The notes under the pieces: generated by a model
The model's input: only the letters and a program-made list of their open reading frames with translations
The model's database searches: none
What the model was told of the DNA's origin: nothing
Part shown: in pieces, positions 50,481 through 59,538 of the stretch
Layout: each line of letters begins with the position of its first letter
Numbering within the stretch: position 1 is the first letter of the stretch
Assembly (NCBI RefSeq): GCF_020177575.1
Contig: NZ_JAHTBK010000001.1
Location: forward strand, 2,539,875 to 2,603,874
Source: Hasllibacter sp. MH4015
GTDB taxonomy: Bacteria; Pseudomonadota; Alphaproteobacteria; Rhodobacterales; Rhodobacteraceae
Direction of reading: 5' to 3'
Length of the DNA: 64,000 nucleotides
Program-made: the position numbers and the translations under genes

Positions 50481-51230
50481 TCAGAATTGATACCTCCGCA
50501 GGCCCCCGTCCACCGCAATCATCGTGCCCGTGATATAGGCGGCCAACGGCGAGGACAGGAACACGGCCAGGTTGGCCAGCTCCTCCGGCTCCCCGTAGCG
50601 GCCGACGGGAATTTCGGTGCGCGACTGCTCAGCGCGGTATTCGGGCGAATAATTGCGGCGGATCTGGTCCGACATGATCCGACCGGGCGCGATGCAATTG
50701 ACGGTCACTCCGTCATTCCCGACCTCGCGGCTCAGCCCTTTGGCCCAGGAATGGATACCCGCCTTGGCGCAGAACGCGCCGTTCACGCCCTCGGGCTCGG
50801 ACTTACCGGTGATGTTGATAATCCGACCCCACCCTGCATTCTGCATTCCCTCCAGAAAAGCATGGGCGATCTGGCGGGGCCGCGTGAAATTCAGCGTCAA
50901 CGCCTCGTCCCATTGCTCCTCCGTCGCGTCCTTGCCGAAAGGGCGAGAGCCGCCGGCATTGTTCACAAGGATGTCGACCTGCCCGAGCGCGTCTATCGCG
51001 GCGGCTTGGATCTTGGTGGCGACCGCATCGTCGTAAAGGTCGGCGACCATCGTATGGGCCTCGCCGCCCGCGTCCAAGATCTCGGCCTTGCCGCTTGCGA
51101 GTGTTTCCTCGTTGCGCCCCGTCAGCAGCACACGGCACCCTTCCTCGGCCAGGATACGCCCGATGGCGCGCCCGATCCCCGCATTGCCGCCGGTCACAAC
51201 CGCCGCTTTGCCCCGCAGTTCCAGATCCAT
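50481..51230 (-). CDS. Short-chain dehydrogenase/reductase with altered active site
   Basis: 249 residues, classical SDR layout: TGGNAGIGRAIG (13-24), VNNAGGSRP (about 86-94), a RIINITGKSEP strand, and GGLRRYQF at the end. Where the catalytic motif YxxxK should be, the sequence reads AFCAK, so the general-acid Tyr is replaced and only the Lys remains. Either this is a specialised subfamily or a non-redox role. GGAGGTGG precedes the ATG. Operon with the GntR regulator; divergent from the ThDP enzyme gene. Confidence 0.83.
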   Translation of the reverse strand: MDLELRGKAAVVTGGNAGIGRAIGRILAEEGCRVLLTGRNEETLASGKAEILDAGGEAHTMVADLYDDAVATKIQAAAIDALGQVDILVNNAGGSRPFGKDATEEQWDEALTLNFTRPRQIAHAFLEGMQNAGWGRIINITGKSEPEGVNGAFCAKAGIHSWAKGLSREVGNDGVTVNCIAPGRIMSDQIRRNYSPEYRAEQSRTEIPVGRYGEPEELANLAVFLSSPLAAYITGTMIAVDGGLRRYQF

Positions 51231-51247
51231 GGCCACCTCCCTGTTGC

Positions 51248-51274
51248 ATTGGATTGCATACATCTGTATCCAAT
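51248..51274. promoter_or_regulatory. Candidate GntR operator in the divergent promoter
   Basis: ATTGGAT, 13 bases, ATCCAAT, with a second ATAC/GTAT repeat inside. The element lies between the SDR start (18 bases away) and the ThDP enzyme start (29 bases away) in a 72-base gap, the natural place for the neighbouring FadR-type regulator to act. Confidence 0.6.
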
Positions 51275-51302
51275 ATCGAAAGTCGTGACAAGGAGACACC
51301 TC

Positions 51303-52892
51303 TTGAACCTGTCCGAGGCAACTGTCCGCAGCCTGCAAGCCGTTGGAACAAAGACGATCTTTGGCTATCCTGGCGATCCCTCCGTGGGCTTCCTGGAAGC
51401 CTGTCGCACTGAAGGGACGGAGTTCATACTGGCCCGGCGCGAAGGCACGGCGGGTCTGATGGCGGAGGCTTGGGGGATGCTTACGGGGCGGCCCGGCTGC
51501 GTGTTGTCAACGCTTGGCCCCGGCTCCACGAACCTCGCGAACGCCGTCGCTAACGCGTACCTGGATCGAGTGCCGATGGTGGCGATTTCCGGACAGATCG
51601 ACACGGGTCGCGTGGCGACATTCACCCACCAGGTCGTCGACCAACGCGCCCTCTTCACGCCGATCTCCAAATGGGCCGCGGACCTGACGCCCAACGCCGC
51701 CGACCCCGTCCTGCGCCGCGCGCTGCGCCTGGCGATGGCCCCGCGCCCCGGCCCGGTTCACCTGTCTATGCACGCCGATCATGTCACGGCGGAGGTTGCG
51801 GGCGACGTGGTGCCCCCGCCATTGACACCCTTCCATCACACCTCCGTCACCCATTCCGGCACCGCGCCAGAGGCGATGATCGCCCGCGCGAAGCGTCCCA
51901 TGATCCTCTTCGGGATTTCCGCGATGCAGGAGGCCGCGGGCGATGAAATTGTCGCGCTGGCTGAACGGATCGGCGCGGCAATCGTCGCCGCCCCCATGGC
52001 CAAAGGGACTGTGGCCGAAGATCATTCACTCTTTGCCGGCACGCTCGACATGGCCTGCCAGGCGCTGATGTGGGATCTGATGCAATCGGCGGATCTCGTG
52101 ATCTGCGCCGGGTTCGATCCGGTCGAGTTGATCAAGCCGTGGTCGGTCAAGGCTCCGGTCCTCCACATCGACCAGGTGCCGAACACCGATCAGGTCTATG
52201 CCGCCGAGGCTGAGGTCGTGGGGCCCATCGCGCCCGCGCTGGCGTGGCTTACCGATGCGGCTTCCGCAGCGGCGGGCTGGCCTTTGGCCGAGATCGCCAG
52301 CCATCGCGATCACCTCGCTGCCGCGTTCGACGATGGGCGCGTCAGCGGCACGCTCAACCCCTCCGACGTGATCCGCGTGGCGCGGGATGTCCTTCCCGCC
52401 GACACCATCGCCAGCGTCGATGTCGGCTCTCACAAGCTGCTTGTCGGACAGGGCTGGCGCCCCTCTGCGCCCCGCAGGTTCCTGATGACGAACGGCCTCA
52501 GCTCCATGGGGTTCAGCCTGCCCGCCGGGATCACCGCCAAGCACCTGCACCGCGACGCGCCGGTCGTGGCCTTCACCGGCGATGGCGGATTGGCCATGGT
52601 CCAGGGGGAGCTTCGGCTGGCCGCAAGCCTGAAACTGGGCCTCAAGGTGCTTGTCTTCGTCGACAATTCGCTCAACCGGATCGAGTTGAAGCAGATGGCC
52701 AAACAGGTCCCCTCCACCGGCACGATCATCGAGGAGACGGCGATCGAGCCGCTGGCAGCCTCCATGGGCTGCAACGGCATCATGGCCGAAACCGAATCTC
52801 AATTGGCTGAGGCGTTGGCCGTGGACCCCGGTGACACCCCGCTCGTCATCGGCGCGCGCATCGACCCCGCGCAATACGCGGCGCAGTTCTGA
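51303..52892 (+). CDS. Thiamine diphosphate-dependent enzyme, acetolactate synthase-like
   Basis: 529 residues from a TTG start with AAGGAG 9 bases upstream. ThDP-PYR domain (about 1-165) with the cofactor-activating Glu in ARREGTAGLMAEAWG (about 43-57), a central domain, and a ThDP-PP domain with GDGGLAMVQGELRLAASLKLG ending in NSLN (metal-diphosphate site, partly quoted). Such enzymes decarboxylate 2-oxo acids or make C-C bonds; the residues do not identify the substrate for me. With an aldehyde dehydrogenase immediately after it, decarboxylation of a 2-oxo acid to an aldehyde is plausible. Shorter than sulfoacetaldehyde acetyltransferase (about 590). Confidence 0.88.
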   Translation: MNLSEATVRSLQAVGTKTIFGYPGDPSVGFLEACRTEGTEFILARREGTAGLMAEAWGMLTGRPGCVLSTLGPGSTNLANAVANAYLDRVPMVAISGQIDTGRVATFTHQVVDQRALFTPISKWAADLTPNAADPVLRRALRLAMAPRPGPVHLSMHADHVTAEVAGDVVPPPLTPFHHTSVTHSGTAPEAMIARAKRPMILFGISAMQEAAGDEIVALAERIGAAIVAAPMAKGTVAEDHSLFAGTLDMACQALMWDLMQSADLVICAGFDPVELIKPWSVKAPVLHIDQVPNTDQVYAAEAEVVGPIAPALAWLTDAASAAAGWPLAEIASHRDHLAAAFDDGRVSGTLNPSDVIRVARDVLPADTIASVDVGSHKLLVGQGWRPSAPRRFLMTNGLSSMGFSLPAGITAKHLHRDAPVVAFTGDGGLAMVQGELRLAASLKLGLKVLVFVDNSLNRIELKQMAKQVPSTGTIIEETAIEPLAASMGCNGIMAETESQLAEALAVDPGDTPLVIGARIDPAQYAAQF

Positions 52893-54274
52893 TGCGGGTC
52901 GCAAACCTCATCGACGGCGCATGGCGCGCGGACGGGTCGGAAATCGCGGTGTTCGACAAGTACCATTTGTCCGAGGCCTACCGCCTGCCCAGCGCGACCC
53001 CGCGCGACGTAGATGATGCATTGGCCGCGGCCACCAGCTACGCCGCGGCCCCGCCCCCGGAACGGGCGGCCTGTCTGCGCCGCGCCGCCGATCTGATAGA
53101 GGACCGGCGCGATGCGATCCGCGCCGCCATGGTTGTGGAGGCCGGCTTCCCCCTCAAGGACGCCGATGGGGAAATCAATCGCGCACTGGCAACCCTGCGC
53201 CTGTCGGCGGAGGAGGCGACGCGGATTGCGGGCGATGTCGTACCCTTCGACGGGGCCATCGCGGGGCGCATGGGCTTCACCATCCGCGTACCCGTTGGCG
53301 TGGTCGTGGCCATCACGCCGTTCAACGCCCCGCTGAATACCCCCTGCCACAAGCTCGGCCCCGCGCTTGCCGCCGGGAACGCCGTCATCCTGAAGCCGTC
53401 CGAGAAAACGCCCGGCCCAGCCGCCCATCTGGTCTCGGCACTTCTGGACGCGGGCTTCCCGCCCGGGGCGGTGCAGATGCTCCATGGCGGGGCAGAGGTC
53501 GCGCGCGCGCTTCTCGCCGACCCAAGACCCGCCTTCTACGCCTTCACCGGCTCCACCAAGGTCGGTGCCGCGATCCATGCCGCTGCAGGGCTCAGACGTA
53601 CGCAGATGGAACTTGGCTCCATCGCGTCCACGATCATCGACGCCGACGCCGATCTGGAGGTCGCGGCGAAAAAATGTGCCGGTGCCAGTTTCCGCAAGGC
53701 CGGCCAGGTTTGCACCTCGATCCAAACCCTCTACGTCGCGCGCTCCGTCCACGACGCCTTCCTCGGTCACTACGTGACAGCCGCCCGACAGCTCGTCGCC
53801 GGGGACCCGACGGACCCCGCCACCGATATCGGTCCGATGATCTCCGAAGACGCGGCGGAGCGGGTTGAGACAATGTTCGACGGCGCGCATATCCTGCTTG
53901 GCGGCACGCGAGAGCGCAGCCTCATGCAGCCCACGATCATCACCGAGCCGACCGACGCTTTCCTGACGGAGGAGGCTTTCGGCCCAGTCGCCGCCGTGAT
54001 CCCCATCGACACCCTGTCCGATGCCATCAACCGCGTGAACGCCACGCCCTACGGCCTTGCAACGGGCCTCTTTACACAAGACATCACCGCCGCCCTGAAC
54101 GCCGCGCGGCGGCTCCACGTCGGTGGCGTGCACATCAACGAAACCTCCTCCTCCCGCGTTGACCTGATGCCGTATGGCGGCGTGAAGGCCAGCGGCTTCG
54201 GCCAGGAAGGCCCGCGCTACGCAATCCGCGAGATGACGGAAGAGCGGCTCATCACCGTGTCGGGTCTTGCATGA
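52892..54274 (+). CDS. NAD(P)-dependent aldehyde dehydrogenase
   Basis: 460 residues. Catalytic Cys274 in RKAGQVCTSIQT and general base Glu240 in QMELGSIAST; cofactor-binding FTGSTKVG, PFNAPLNTP. It oxidises an aldehyde to an acid (perhaps the product of the preceding ThDP enzyme). Resembles the succinate-semialdehyde / phosphonoacetaldehyde / lactaldehyde dehydrogenase clade. Shares one base with the preceding stop (TGATG) and overlaps the next gene as ATGA. Confidence 0.92.
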   Translation: MRVANLIDGAWRADGSEIAVFDKYHLSEAYRLPSATPRDVDDALAAATSYAAAPPPERAACLRRAADLIEDRRDAIRAAMVVEAGFPLKDADGEINRALATLRLSAEEATRIAGDVVPFDGAIAGRMGFTIRVPVGVVVAITPFNAPLNTPCHKLGPALAAGNAVILKPSEKTPGPAAHLVSALLDAGFPPGAVQMLHGGAEVARALLADPRPAFYAFTGSTKVGAAIHAAAGLRRTQMELGSIASTIIDADADLEVAAKKCAGASFRKAGQVCTSIQTLYVARSVHDAFLGHYVTAARQLVAGDPTDPATDIGPMISEDAAERVETMFDGAHILLGGTRERSLMQPTIITEPTDAFLTEEAFGPVAAVIPIDTLSDAINRVNATPYGLATGLFTQDITAALNAARRLHVGGVHINETSSSRVDLMPYGGVKASGFGQEGPRYAIREMTEERLITVSGLA

Positions 54275-55680
54275 GCTATGACGTCCTGATCGCAGGCGGT
54301 GGCAATGCCGCACTCTGCGCCGCGATCTGCGCTGCGCGGGGAGGTGCGCGGGTCCTGGTGGCCGAGGCCGCGCCCATGGCCATGCGCGGCGGCAACACGC
54401 GCCACACCCGCAACTGCCGCATCGCCCATGACGAGGGCAACGGCATCCTGACCGGCCCCTATCCGGTGGACGAATACCTCGACGATCTGATGCGCGTGAC
54501 CAAGGGCAACACGGACGCGGAGCTTGCGGAACTGACCCTGCAACGCTCCACCGAGGTTTGGGATTTCCTCGAAGCGCAGGGCGTCCGGTTCCAGCCGTCG
54601 CTGGGTGGCACGCTAAGCCTGGGGCGCACCAACGCCTTCTTCCTCGGTGGTGGGCGCTCAATGCTCAACGCGCTCTACCGCATGGCGGAGGACCTCGGCG
54701 TCGAGTGCCGGTACGAGACCCGTGTGGCCGACATCGAAATCGAGGATGGCTTTTTCCTAGGCGCAACGCTGGAGGCGGGCTGGGAAACCGACACGCCCCG
54801 GCGCGAAACGGTCACGGCACGCACCTTCGTCGCTGCAGCCGGGGGATTCGAATCGAACATCGACTGGCTGAAGGAAGGCTGGGGCGAGGCGGCGGAAAAC
54901 TTCCTGATCCGCGGCACGCCCTACAACACCGGCGGCGTCCTGCGGCTGATGCTCGATGCCGGGGCCGACAAAGTCGGTGACGTGGACCAATTCCATTCCG
55001 TCGCCATCGACGGGCGCGCCCCGAAATTCGACGGCGGTATCGTCACGCGCCTTGATTGCGTGCCCTTCGGTATCGTGGTGAACCAGAACGGCGAACGCTT
55101 CTATGACGAGGGCGAGGATTTCTGGCCCAAGCGATACGCCATCTGGGGCCGCCTCGTTGCCGCGCAGCCTGACCAGGTGGGCCATGTCATCATCGACGCG
55201 AAATCAGCCGACCTGTTCATGCCGTCCGCCTTCCCCCCGGAGATGGACGACACGTTGGAGGGGCTGGCCGGCAAGATCGGCATCGACGCCAACACCTTCA
55301 TCAAGACCGTCGAGCGATTCAATGCCGCCTGCCTGCCGGGAGAGTTCGACCATACGACCCACGACACGTGCCGCACCGAGGGGCTGGAGCCACCGAAGAC
55401 CCATTGGGCGCGACCGATCGCCGACCCACCGTTCCGCGCCTACACGCTGCGCCCCGGTATCACGTTCACCTATATGGGCCTACGGGTGAACCGTGATGCG
55501 CGCGTGCTGTTCGACGGCGCGCCCTCCCCGAACATCTTCGCCACGGGCGAGATCATGGCGGGCAACATCCTGGGCCAGGGCTACTTGGGCGGGCTCGGCA
55601 TGACGATCGGCACGGTTTTCGGGCGCATCGCGGGGACAGAGGCCGCGCGCAGCCTGACCAATGACAGGAGCAGCCCATGA
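54271..55680 (+). CDS. tcuA: FAD-dependent tricarballylate dehydrogenase-like protein, TcuA
   Basis: 469 residues of the fumarate reductase/succinate dehydrogenase flavoprotein family: VLIAGGGNAALCAA (5-18), MRGGNTRHTRNCRIAHDEGNG (about 37-57, partly quoted) and C-terminal GEIMAGNILGQGYLGGLGMTIG characteristic of TcuA. TcuA oxidises tricarballylate to cis-aconitate. Here it sits behind a ThDP enzyme and aldehyde dehydrogenase instead of the usual tcuR/tcuC, so the physiological substrate may be another saturated polycarboxylic acid. Confidence 0.88.
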   Translation: MSYDVLIAGGGNAALCAAICAARGGARVLVAEAAPMAMRGGNTRHTRNCRIAHDEGNGILTGPYPVDEYLDDLMRVTKGNTDAELAELTLQRSTEVWDFLEAQGVRFQPSLGGTLSLGRTNAFFLGGGRSMLNALYRMAEDLGVECRYETRVADIEIEDGFFLGATLEAGWETDTPRRETVTARTFVAAAGGFESNIDWLKEGWGEAAENFLIRGTPYNTGGVLRLMLDAGADKVGDVDQFHSVAIDGRAPKFDGGIVTRLDCVPFGIVVNQNGERFYDEGEDFWPKRYAIWGRLVAAQPDQVGHVIIDAKSADLFMPSAFPPEMDDTLEGLAGKIGIDANTFIKTVERFNAACLPGEFDHTTHDTCRTEGLEPPKTHWARPIADPPFRAYTLRPGITFTYMGLRVNRDARVLFDGAPSPNIFATGEIMAGNILGQGYLGGLGMTIGTVFGRIAGTEAARSLTNDRSSP

Positions 55681-56828
55681 GCCGCGTCGATCTCCCCTCC
55701 CTCGCCACCGCCGCCCAGGACGAGGTCGCGCGCCAGATGACGATCTGCAACGCTTGTCGCTATTGCGAGGGGCTCTGCGCCGTTTTTCCGGCCATGGAGC
55801 TTCGGCGTGTCTTCGAAGGGTCGGACGCCGACTACCTCGCCAATCTCTGCCACAATTGTGGGGCGTGCTATTACGATTGCCAATACGCCCCGCCGCACGA
55901 ATTCGCCATCAACGTGCCCCAGGCAATGGCGGACCTGCGCGAGGAGAGCTACGCACGGTTTGCTTGGCCCGGCGCTCTCGCACCCTTGTTCGCGCGCAAC
56001 GGCATGTGGATCGCGGGCCTGTCCGTGCTGTCTGTCGCGGGCTTCATCCTAGGCTTCGCGCTCTGGTCCGATCCGGGCGCGCTGACGGCGTCGGGTGATT
56101 TCTACGCCGTGATGCCACACAACGCGATGGTGGCGCTTTTCGCCCCGATCTTCCTGTTCTCGCTCCTGGCGATGGCACTTGGGCTGCGCAACTTCTGGCG
56201 CGCCGCCGACGGGGGCAATCGCGTGCCGGTGACGCTTCCCGCGCTCTGGCAAGCGGCGCGTGACGCGGGTCGGATGCGCTATCTCGATGGCGGCGGGATG
56301 GGCTGCATGAGCCAATCGTCGCGCCCGGACAAGCACCGCCGCCTCTTCCACCAACTCACCATGTACGGCTTCCTGCTTTGCTTCGCCTCCACCTCCAGCG
56401 GGACAATCATGCATTACCTGCTGGATTGGCCCGCGCCCTACGGCTTCTGGACACCACCGAAACTTCTGGGTGTTCCGGGCGGGCTGGGGCTGGTTATCGG
56501 AGCGGCGGGTCTGATCTGGTATGATCTCCGCCGCGATCCCGCGACGCGTCCCCGTGACCGCACCGGCATGGGACCCGCCTTCACCTGGACGCTGCTGGGG
56601 CTCGGCGCCACTGGCCTTGCCCTTTACGGCCTGCGTCAGACACCCGCCATGGGCCTGTTGCTGGCCCTGCACCTGGGCTGCGTCTTCGCCTTCTTCGTGA
56701 CCATGCCCTACGGCAAGTTCGTCCATGGCCTCTACCGTTTCGCGGCGCTGACCCGCCACGCCCACGAGCAGACTGCCGGGCATCAAACCATCGCCGCCGC
56801 CCCCGTGGAAGGATGGAGCCGTCCATGA
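55677..56828 (+). CDS. tcuB: TcuB-like iron-sulfur membrane electron-transfer protein
   Basis: 383 residues, as in Salmonella TcuB (about 379). Two cysteine clusters near the N terminus, CNACRYCEGLC (about 24-34) and CHNCGACYYDC (about 59-69), can hold two 4Fe-4S clusters; about six hydrophobic segments follow (from about residue 104). It reoxidises the FADH2 of TcuA and passes electrons to the quinone pool. Coupled to tcuA by an ATGA overlap and to the next gene by another. Confidence 0.9.
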   Translation: MSRVDLPSLATAAQDEVARQMTICNACRYCEGLCAVFPAMELRRVFEGSDADYLANLCHNCGACYYDCQYAPPHEFAINVPQAMADLREESYARFAWPGALAPLFARNGMWIAGLSVLSVAGFILGFALWSDPGALTASGDFYAVMPHNAMVALFAPIFLFSLLAMALGLRNFWRAADGGNRVPVTLPALWQAARDAGRMRYLDGGGMGCMSQSSRPDKHRRLFHQLTMYGFLLCFASTSSGTIMHYLLDWPAPYGFWTPPKLLGVPGGLGLVIGAAGLIWYDLRRDPATRPRDRTGMGPAFTWTLLGLGATGLALYGLRQTPAMGLLLALHLGCVFAFFVTMPYGKFVHGLYRFAALTRHAHEQTAGHQTIAAAPVEGWSRP

Positions 56829-57646
56829 AAGTCGCCTTCATAGGATTTTCGGAGGCCGGTCCCGCCTTCGCCGACGTGATGATCCGCAACGGTGCCGAGG
56901 TCAGGGCCTTCGACCTCCGCTCACTCGATCCCGAAACGGCCGTCGACCAGCGGGCGCGCACTGCGCGGGTCGGCGCGAAGCATTCCGGCAGCATGGCCGC
57001 GGCCTTCGATAGCGCGGAGCTGATCTTTTCCACCGTCACCGCCAGTGCCGCATTTGCCGTGGCGCGCGACGCCGCGCAGCACCTGACGCAGACGCAGATC
57101 TTCTGCGACCTCAACTCCGTCGCACCCGCGACCAAGCTCGCCATACGCGATGCGATCACTCCCAGCGGGGCGCGATTCGTGGAAGCCGTCGCCATGGGCC
57201 GCACCGCCGAAGGACGTTTGCCGCCGCTCCTGCTTGCCGGCCCCCACGCCGCAACGCTTGCGCCGATTTTGCTGCAACTCGGGATAGACGCAGCGGTCGC
57301 GGGCGAGGAATGGGGCGCCGCCGCGACGGTCAAGCTCCTGCGATCCGTTGTCGTCAAAGGGGTCGAGGCGGTCTTGTCGGAGGCAATTGAGGGGGCCGAG
57401 ACCATCGGCGCAACGCCCGCCCTGTTCCACACGCTCTCCGACTGGGCACCGGGCATCGACTGGCCCACCTTCTCCGCCTACCACCTGAACCGCGTGGCCA
57501 AACACGGCACCCGCCGCGGCGCGGAACTACGTGAATGCGCGGCGCTCCTGAAAAGCCTCGGCGTCGATGCCCCCACGACAAGCGGAGCGGCCGAACGTCA
57601 ATCCAACATGGCAGGCCGCAAAGTGGTCCTTGCGAAGAATATCTGA
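56825..57646 (+). CDS. 6-phosphogluconate dehydrogenase-like reductase with DUF1932
   Basis: 273 residues. N-terminal Rossmann GFSEAGPAFADVM (7-19) and DLNSVAPATK (about 98-107), and a C-terminal DUF1932 helical domain (about 185-255) with KLLRSVVVKGVEAVL, in the beta-hydroxyacid dehydrogenase superfamily. Probably an NAD(P)-linked dehydrogenase of a hydroxy acid; DUF1932 proteins are often near aromatic or organic-acid catabolic genes. ATGA overlap with tcuB sets the start (56825); an ATG at 56813 in frame adds four residues. Last gene before the island. Confidence 0.85.
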   Translation: MKVAFIGFSEAGPAFADVMIRNGAEVRAFDLRSLDPETAVDQRARTARVGAKHSGSMAAAFDSAELIFSTVTASAAFAVARDAAQHLTQTQIFCDLNSVAPATKLAIRDAITPSGARFVEAVAMGRTAEGRLPPLLLAGPHAATLAPILLQLGIDAAVAGEEWGAAATVKLLRSVVVKGVEAVLSEAIEGAETIGATPALFHTLSDWAPGIDWPTFSAYHLNRVAKHGTRRGAELRECAALLKSLGVDAPTTSGAAERQSNMAGRKVVLAKNI

Positions 57647-58234
57647 AAGCACCCCGAGGCAAGACTCGTAGGTCATCTTTGCAAAACCAGACGAATTAGT
57701 GGCCACCGAATGGGGCGCTTGCGTCGGGTTAGGCTGCCTTTCCAACGGCAGCCGCAAGATTTCCAATCGGCCCGCCTGAGGCCGAGAAACCAGCGGTCCT
57801 CAGCCAAGCTATAGGGGCCACAATCGGGGCATATTTCTCGGTTGGGTGGTGGGTGGCGGAGACGAAGTCCGAAAGTTGCTCTATATCAGTGACTTAAGTC
57901 GTTGTATTCGTTGGAGGCTCGATCTCCGCGTGTTGCGGGTTGTGCAGCATAGTGTGCAGCAGAATTAGGCAGTTTTCGCTGCTCTCAGTCTCCGGTTGGG
58001 ACTAATAATGCTGAGTGTCGATCGCATTTAAGACTGATGGCTTTCGCGGTCTTTTCGGTCAACAACTGAAGTGTCGGGTCGCAGATAAGGGTGCTTCAAA
58101 GCGACGTTCTCGGCCCGTAGCGGACTTTGACAATTCTTTGTTCGCGGCATCGCAACGACTACAGAGCCGACGTTGGCAAATAGCTTGATGCCCGATGCAA
58201 ACTCTTCGTTAACCTTGTCGTGCAATAAGAAGTC
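57647..58234. other. Gene-poor region at the edge of the island
   Basis: 588 bases with no convincing gene. It begins with a perfect hairpin (GGCTGCC, 8 bases, GGCAGCC at 57732-57753; no T-run) that may end the preceding operon. TGTGCAGCA occurs twice at 57941-57949 and 57953-57961. The base composition changes here from strongly G+C-rich to mixed, and packing is lost. An 83-codon minus-strand frame (58028-58279) looks like chance. No tRNA remnant was found. Confidence 0.5.
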
Positions 58235-58432
58235 ATGCTTCAAGTTTGGAAAATCGTTGTGCCTTCCGAGTGTGGGCAATTGTCTTCCGCCCTAGGATGG
58301 GCAGTGGCCAGTACAGCCGAAGAAGCGAAACAGCTATCAGGGACGCCGAAAGCTATCGTGAGTGCCGATCCGGAGCGCCTTTGGATCGCAAATGAGCGGG
58401 TTGTTTGGCAAACATCTACTGTTGAAGCCTAA
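58235..58432 (+). CDS. Small hypothetical protein
   Basis: 65 residues: an N-terminal WKIVVPSECGQLSSALGWAV, then KAIVSADPERLWIANERVVW. Protein-like composition and a compact size, but no family that I can name. The Shine-Dalgarno match is weak (AAGAAG about 6 bases upstream). Possibly a cargo gene of the island. Confidence 0.5.
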   Translation: MLQVWKIVVPSECGQLSSALGWAVASTAEEAKQLSGTPKAIVSADPERLWIANERVVWQTSTVEA

Positions 58433-58722
58433 TCTAACTCGGCCGAAAGCCGCCATCCGCCGGTAAGCAAGGGTGCTGCCGTCGCAGCACCAGTTGCGGA
58501 CATTCGCCGCAAATGCGCAATCTCGACGGTACCAAAGCTCATTGTAGCTCGGAATCTGGTTCCCGGCCGCGTCAAGAATTTCAACACCGGCAGCGATATG
58601 CGAAAGGCGTCTTTCAGCGAATGGTGCATTCGCAGCAAGACATCTTGCCTACCCGCGCTTCTCTCATGCTAGAATTTTCGCAAGTCTTCTGAAGCCATCC
58701 ATTCACCGTGGAAAAAAACACC

Positions 58723-59538
58723 ATGCACACTGGCCTGACCCATTCCATTCGCCGTGCCACAGCGATCTGCCTACTGCTCGGCGCACCCGTAGGGGCAATG
58801 GCCGCCACGTGCGGCAATGACGCCTCCGGTTTCGCCAGATGGCAGCAGGAATTCGCAGCGGAAGCTGCCGCCGCCGGTATCGGTCCAGCCGGGTTGCAGG
58901 CTCTAGCCGCTACCACCTACGCCACACGCACGATCTCGGCAGACCGCAACCAGCGCTCTTTCAGTTATTCACTCGAAGAATTCATGCGAGTTCGCGGTGC
59001 CGATACGATTGTGCGACAAGGCCGACAGCGGATCGCCGCAAATCCTGCGTTCTACGACTCTCTCGAGCGTGCCTACGGCGTACCCGCTGCAGTGATCGTC
59101 GCAATTCACGGAATGGAAACCGGATTTGGCAATTTCATGGGCGATGCAAACGTCCTCTCGGCCATCGCAACTCTTGCCTATGACTGCCGCCGCTCTGCCT
59201 TTTTCAGCGAACATGCGCTGGCCGCGCTTACGCTCGTAGATCGTGGCACAATCAGCCCCAATGCAATCGGCGCGATGCATGGTGAACTGGGACATACGCA
59301 ATTCTTGCCGGGCAACGTTCTGCGCTACGGCGTAGATGGCAATGGCGACAGGCGCATAGACCTGAATAATCTCACCGATGCCCTGGCCTCGACCGCGAAT
59401 TTCTTACGCCAGAATGGCTGGCGGCCTGGCCAAGGGTATCAGGAAGGCCAGCGCAATTTTAGGGCAATCCAAGCCTGGAATGCGGCGCCGGTTTATCAGC
59501 GGGCAATCGCGATCATGGCGAGCCAGATAGAAGGCTGA
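58723..59538 (+). CDS. Lytic murein transglycosylase, MltB family
   Basis: 271 residues. Sec signal peptide (about 1-28, ending GAMAA) and an SLT_2-type catalytic domain: FARWQQEFAAEAAAAGI, the catalytic Glu132 in IHGMETGFGNFMG, AIGAMHGELGHTQFLPGN and LTDALASTANFLRQNGWRPGQ at the end. It cleaves peptidoglycan in the periplasm with 1,6-anhydro product formation. No peptidoglycan-binding domain follows, so it is the short form. A GTG at 58708 could start it five residues earlier. It sits between the operon end and the integrase. Confidence 0.88.
   Translation: MHTGLTHSIRRATAICLLLGAPVGAMAATCGNDASGFARWQQEFAAEAAAAGIGPAGLQALAATTYATRTISADRNQRSFSYSLEEFMRVRGADTIVRQGRQRIAANPAFYDSLERAYGVPAAVIVAIHGMETGFGNFMGDANVLSAIATLAYDCRRSAFFSEHALAALTLVDRGTISPNAIGAMHGELGHTQFLPGNVLRYGVDGNGDRRIDLNNLTDALASTANFLRQNGWRPGQGYQEGQRNFRAIQAWNAAPVYQRAIAIMASQIEG

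Noticed and set aside
57901-57965. Possible tRNA 3' end or att site near the island boundary (the repeated TGTGCAGCA)
   Set aside because: No cloverleaf and no CCA-end pattern could be built; the 9-base repeat alone is not enough.
58028-58279. 83-codon minus-strand frame in the island edge
   Set aside because: Overlaps the start of the small plus-strand gene at 58235, has no clear ribosome-binding site and no recognisable pattern; left as uncertain rather than called.
58429-58638. 69-codon minus-strand frame between the small gene and the transglycosylase
   Set aside because: No ribosome-binding site and low-complexity, unconvincing composition.
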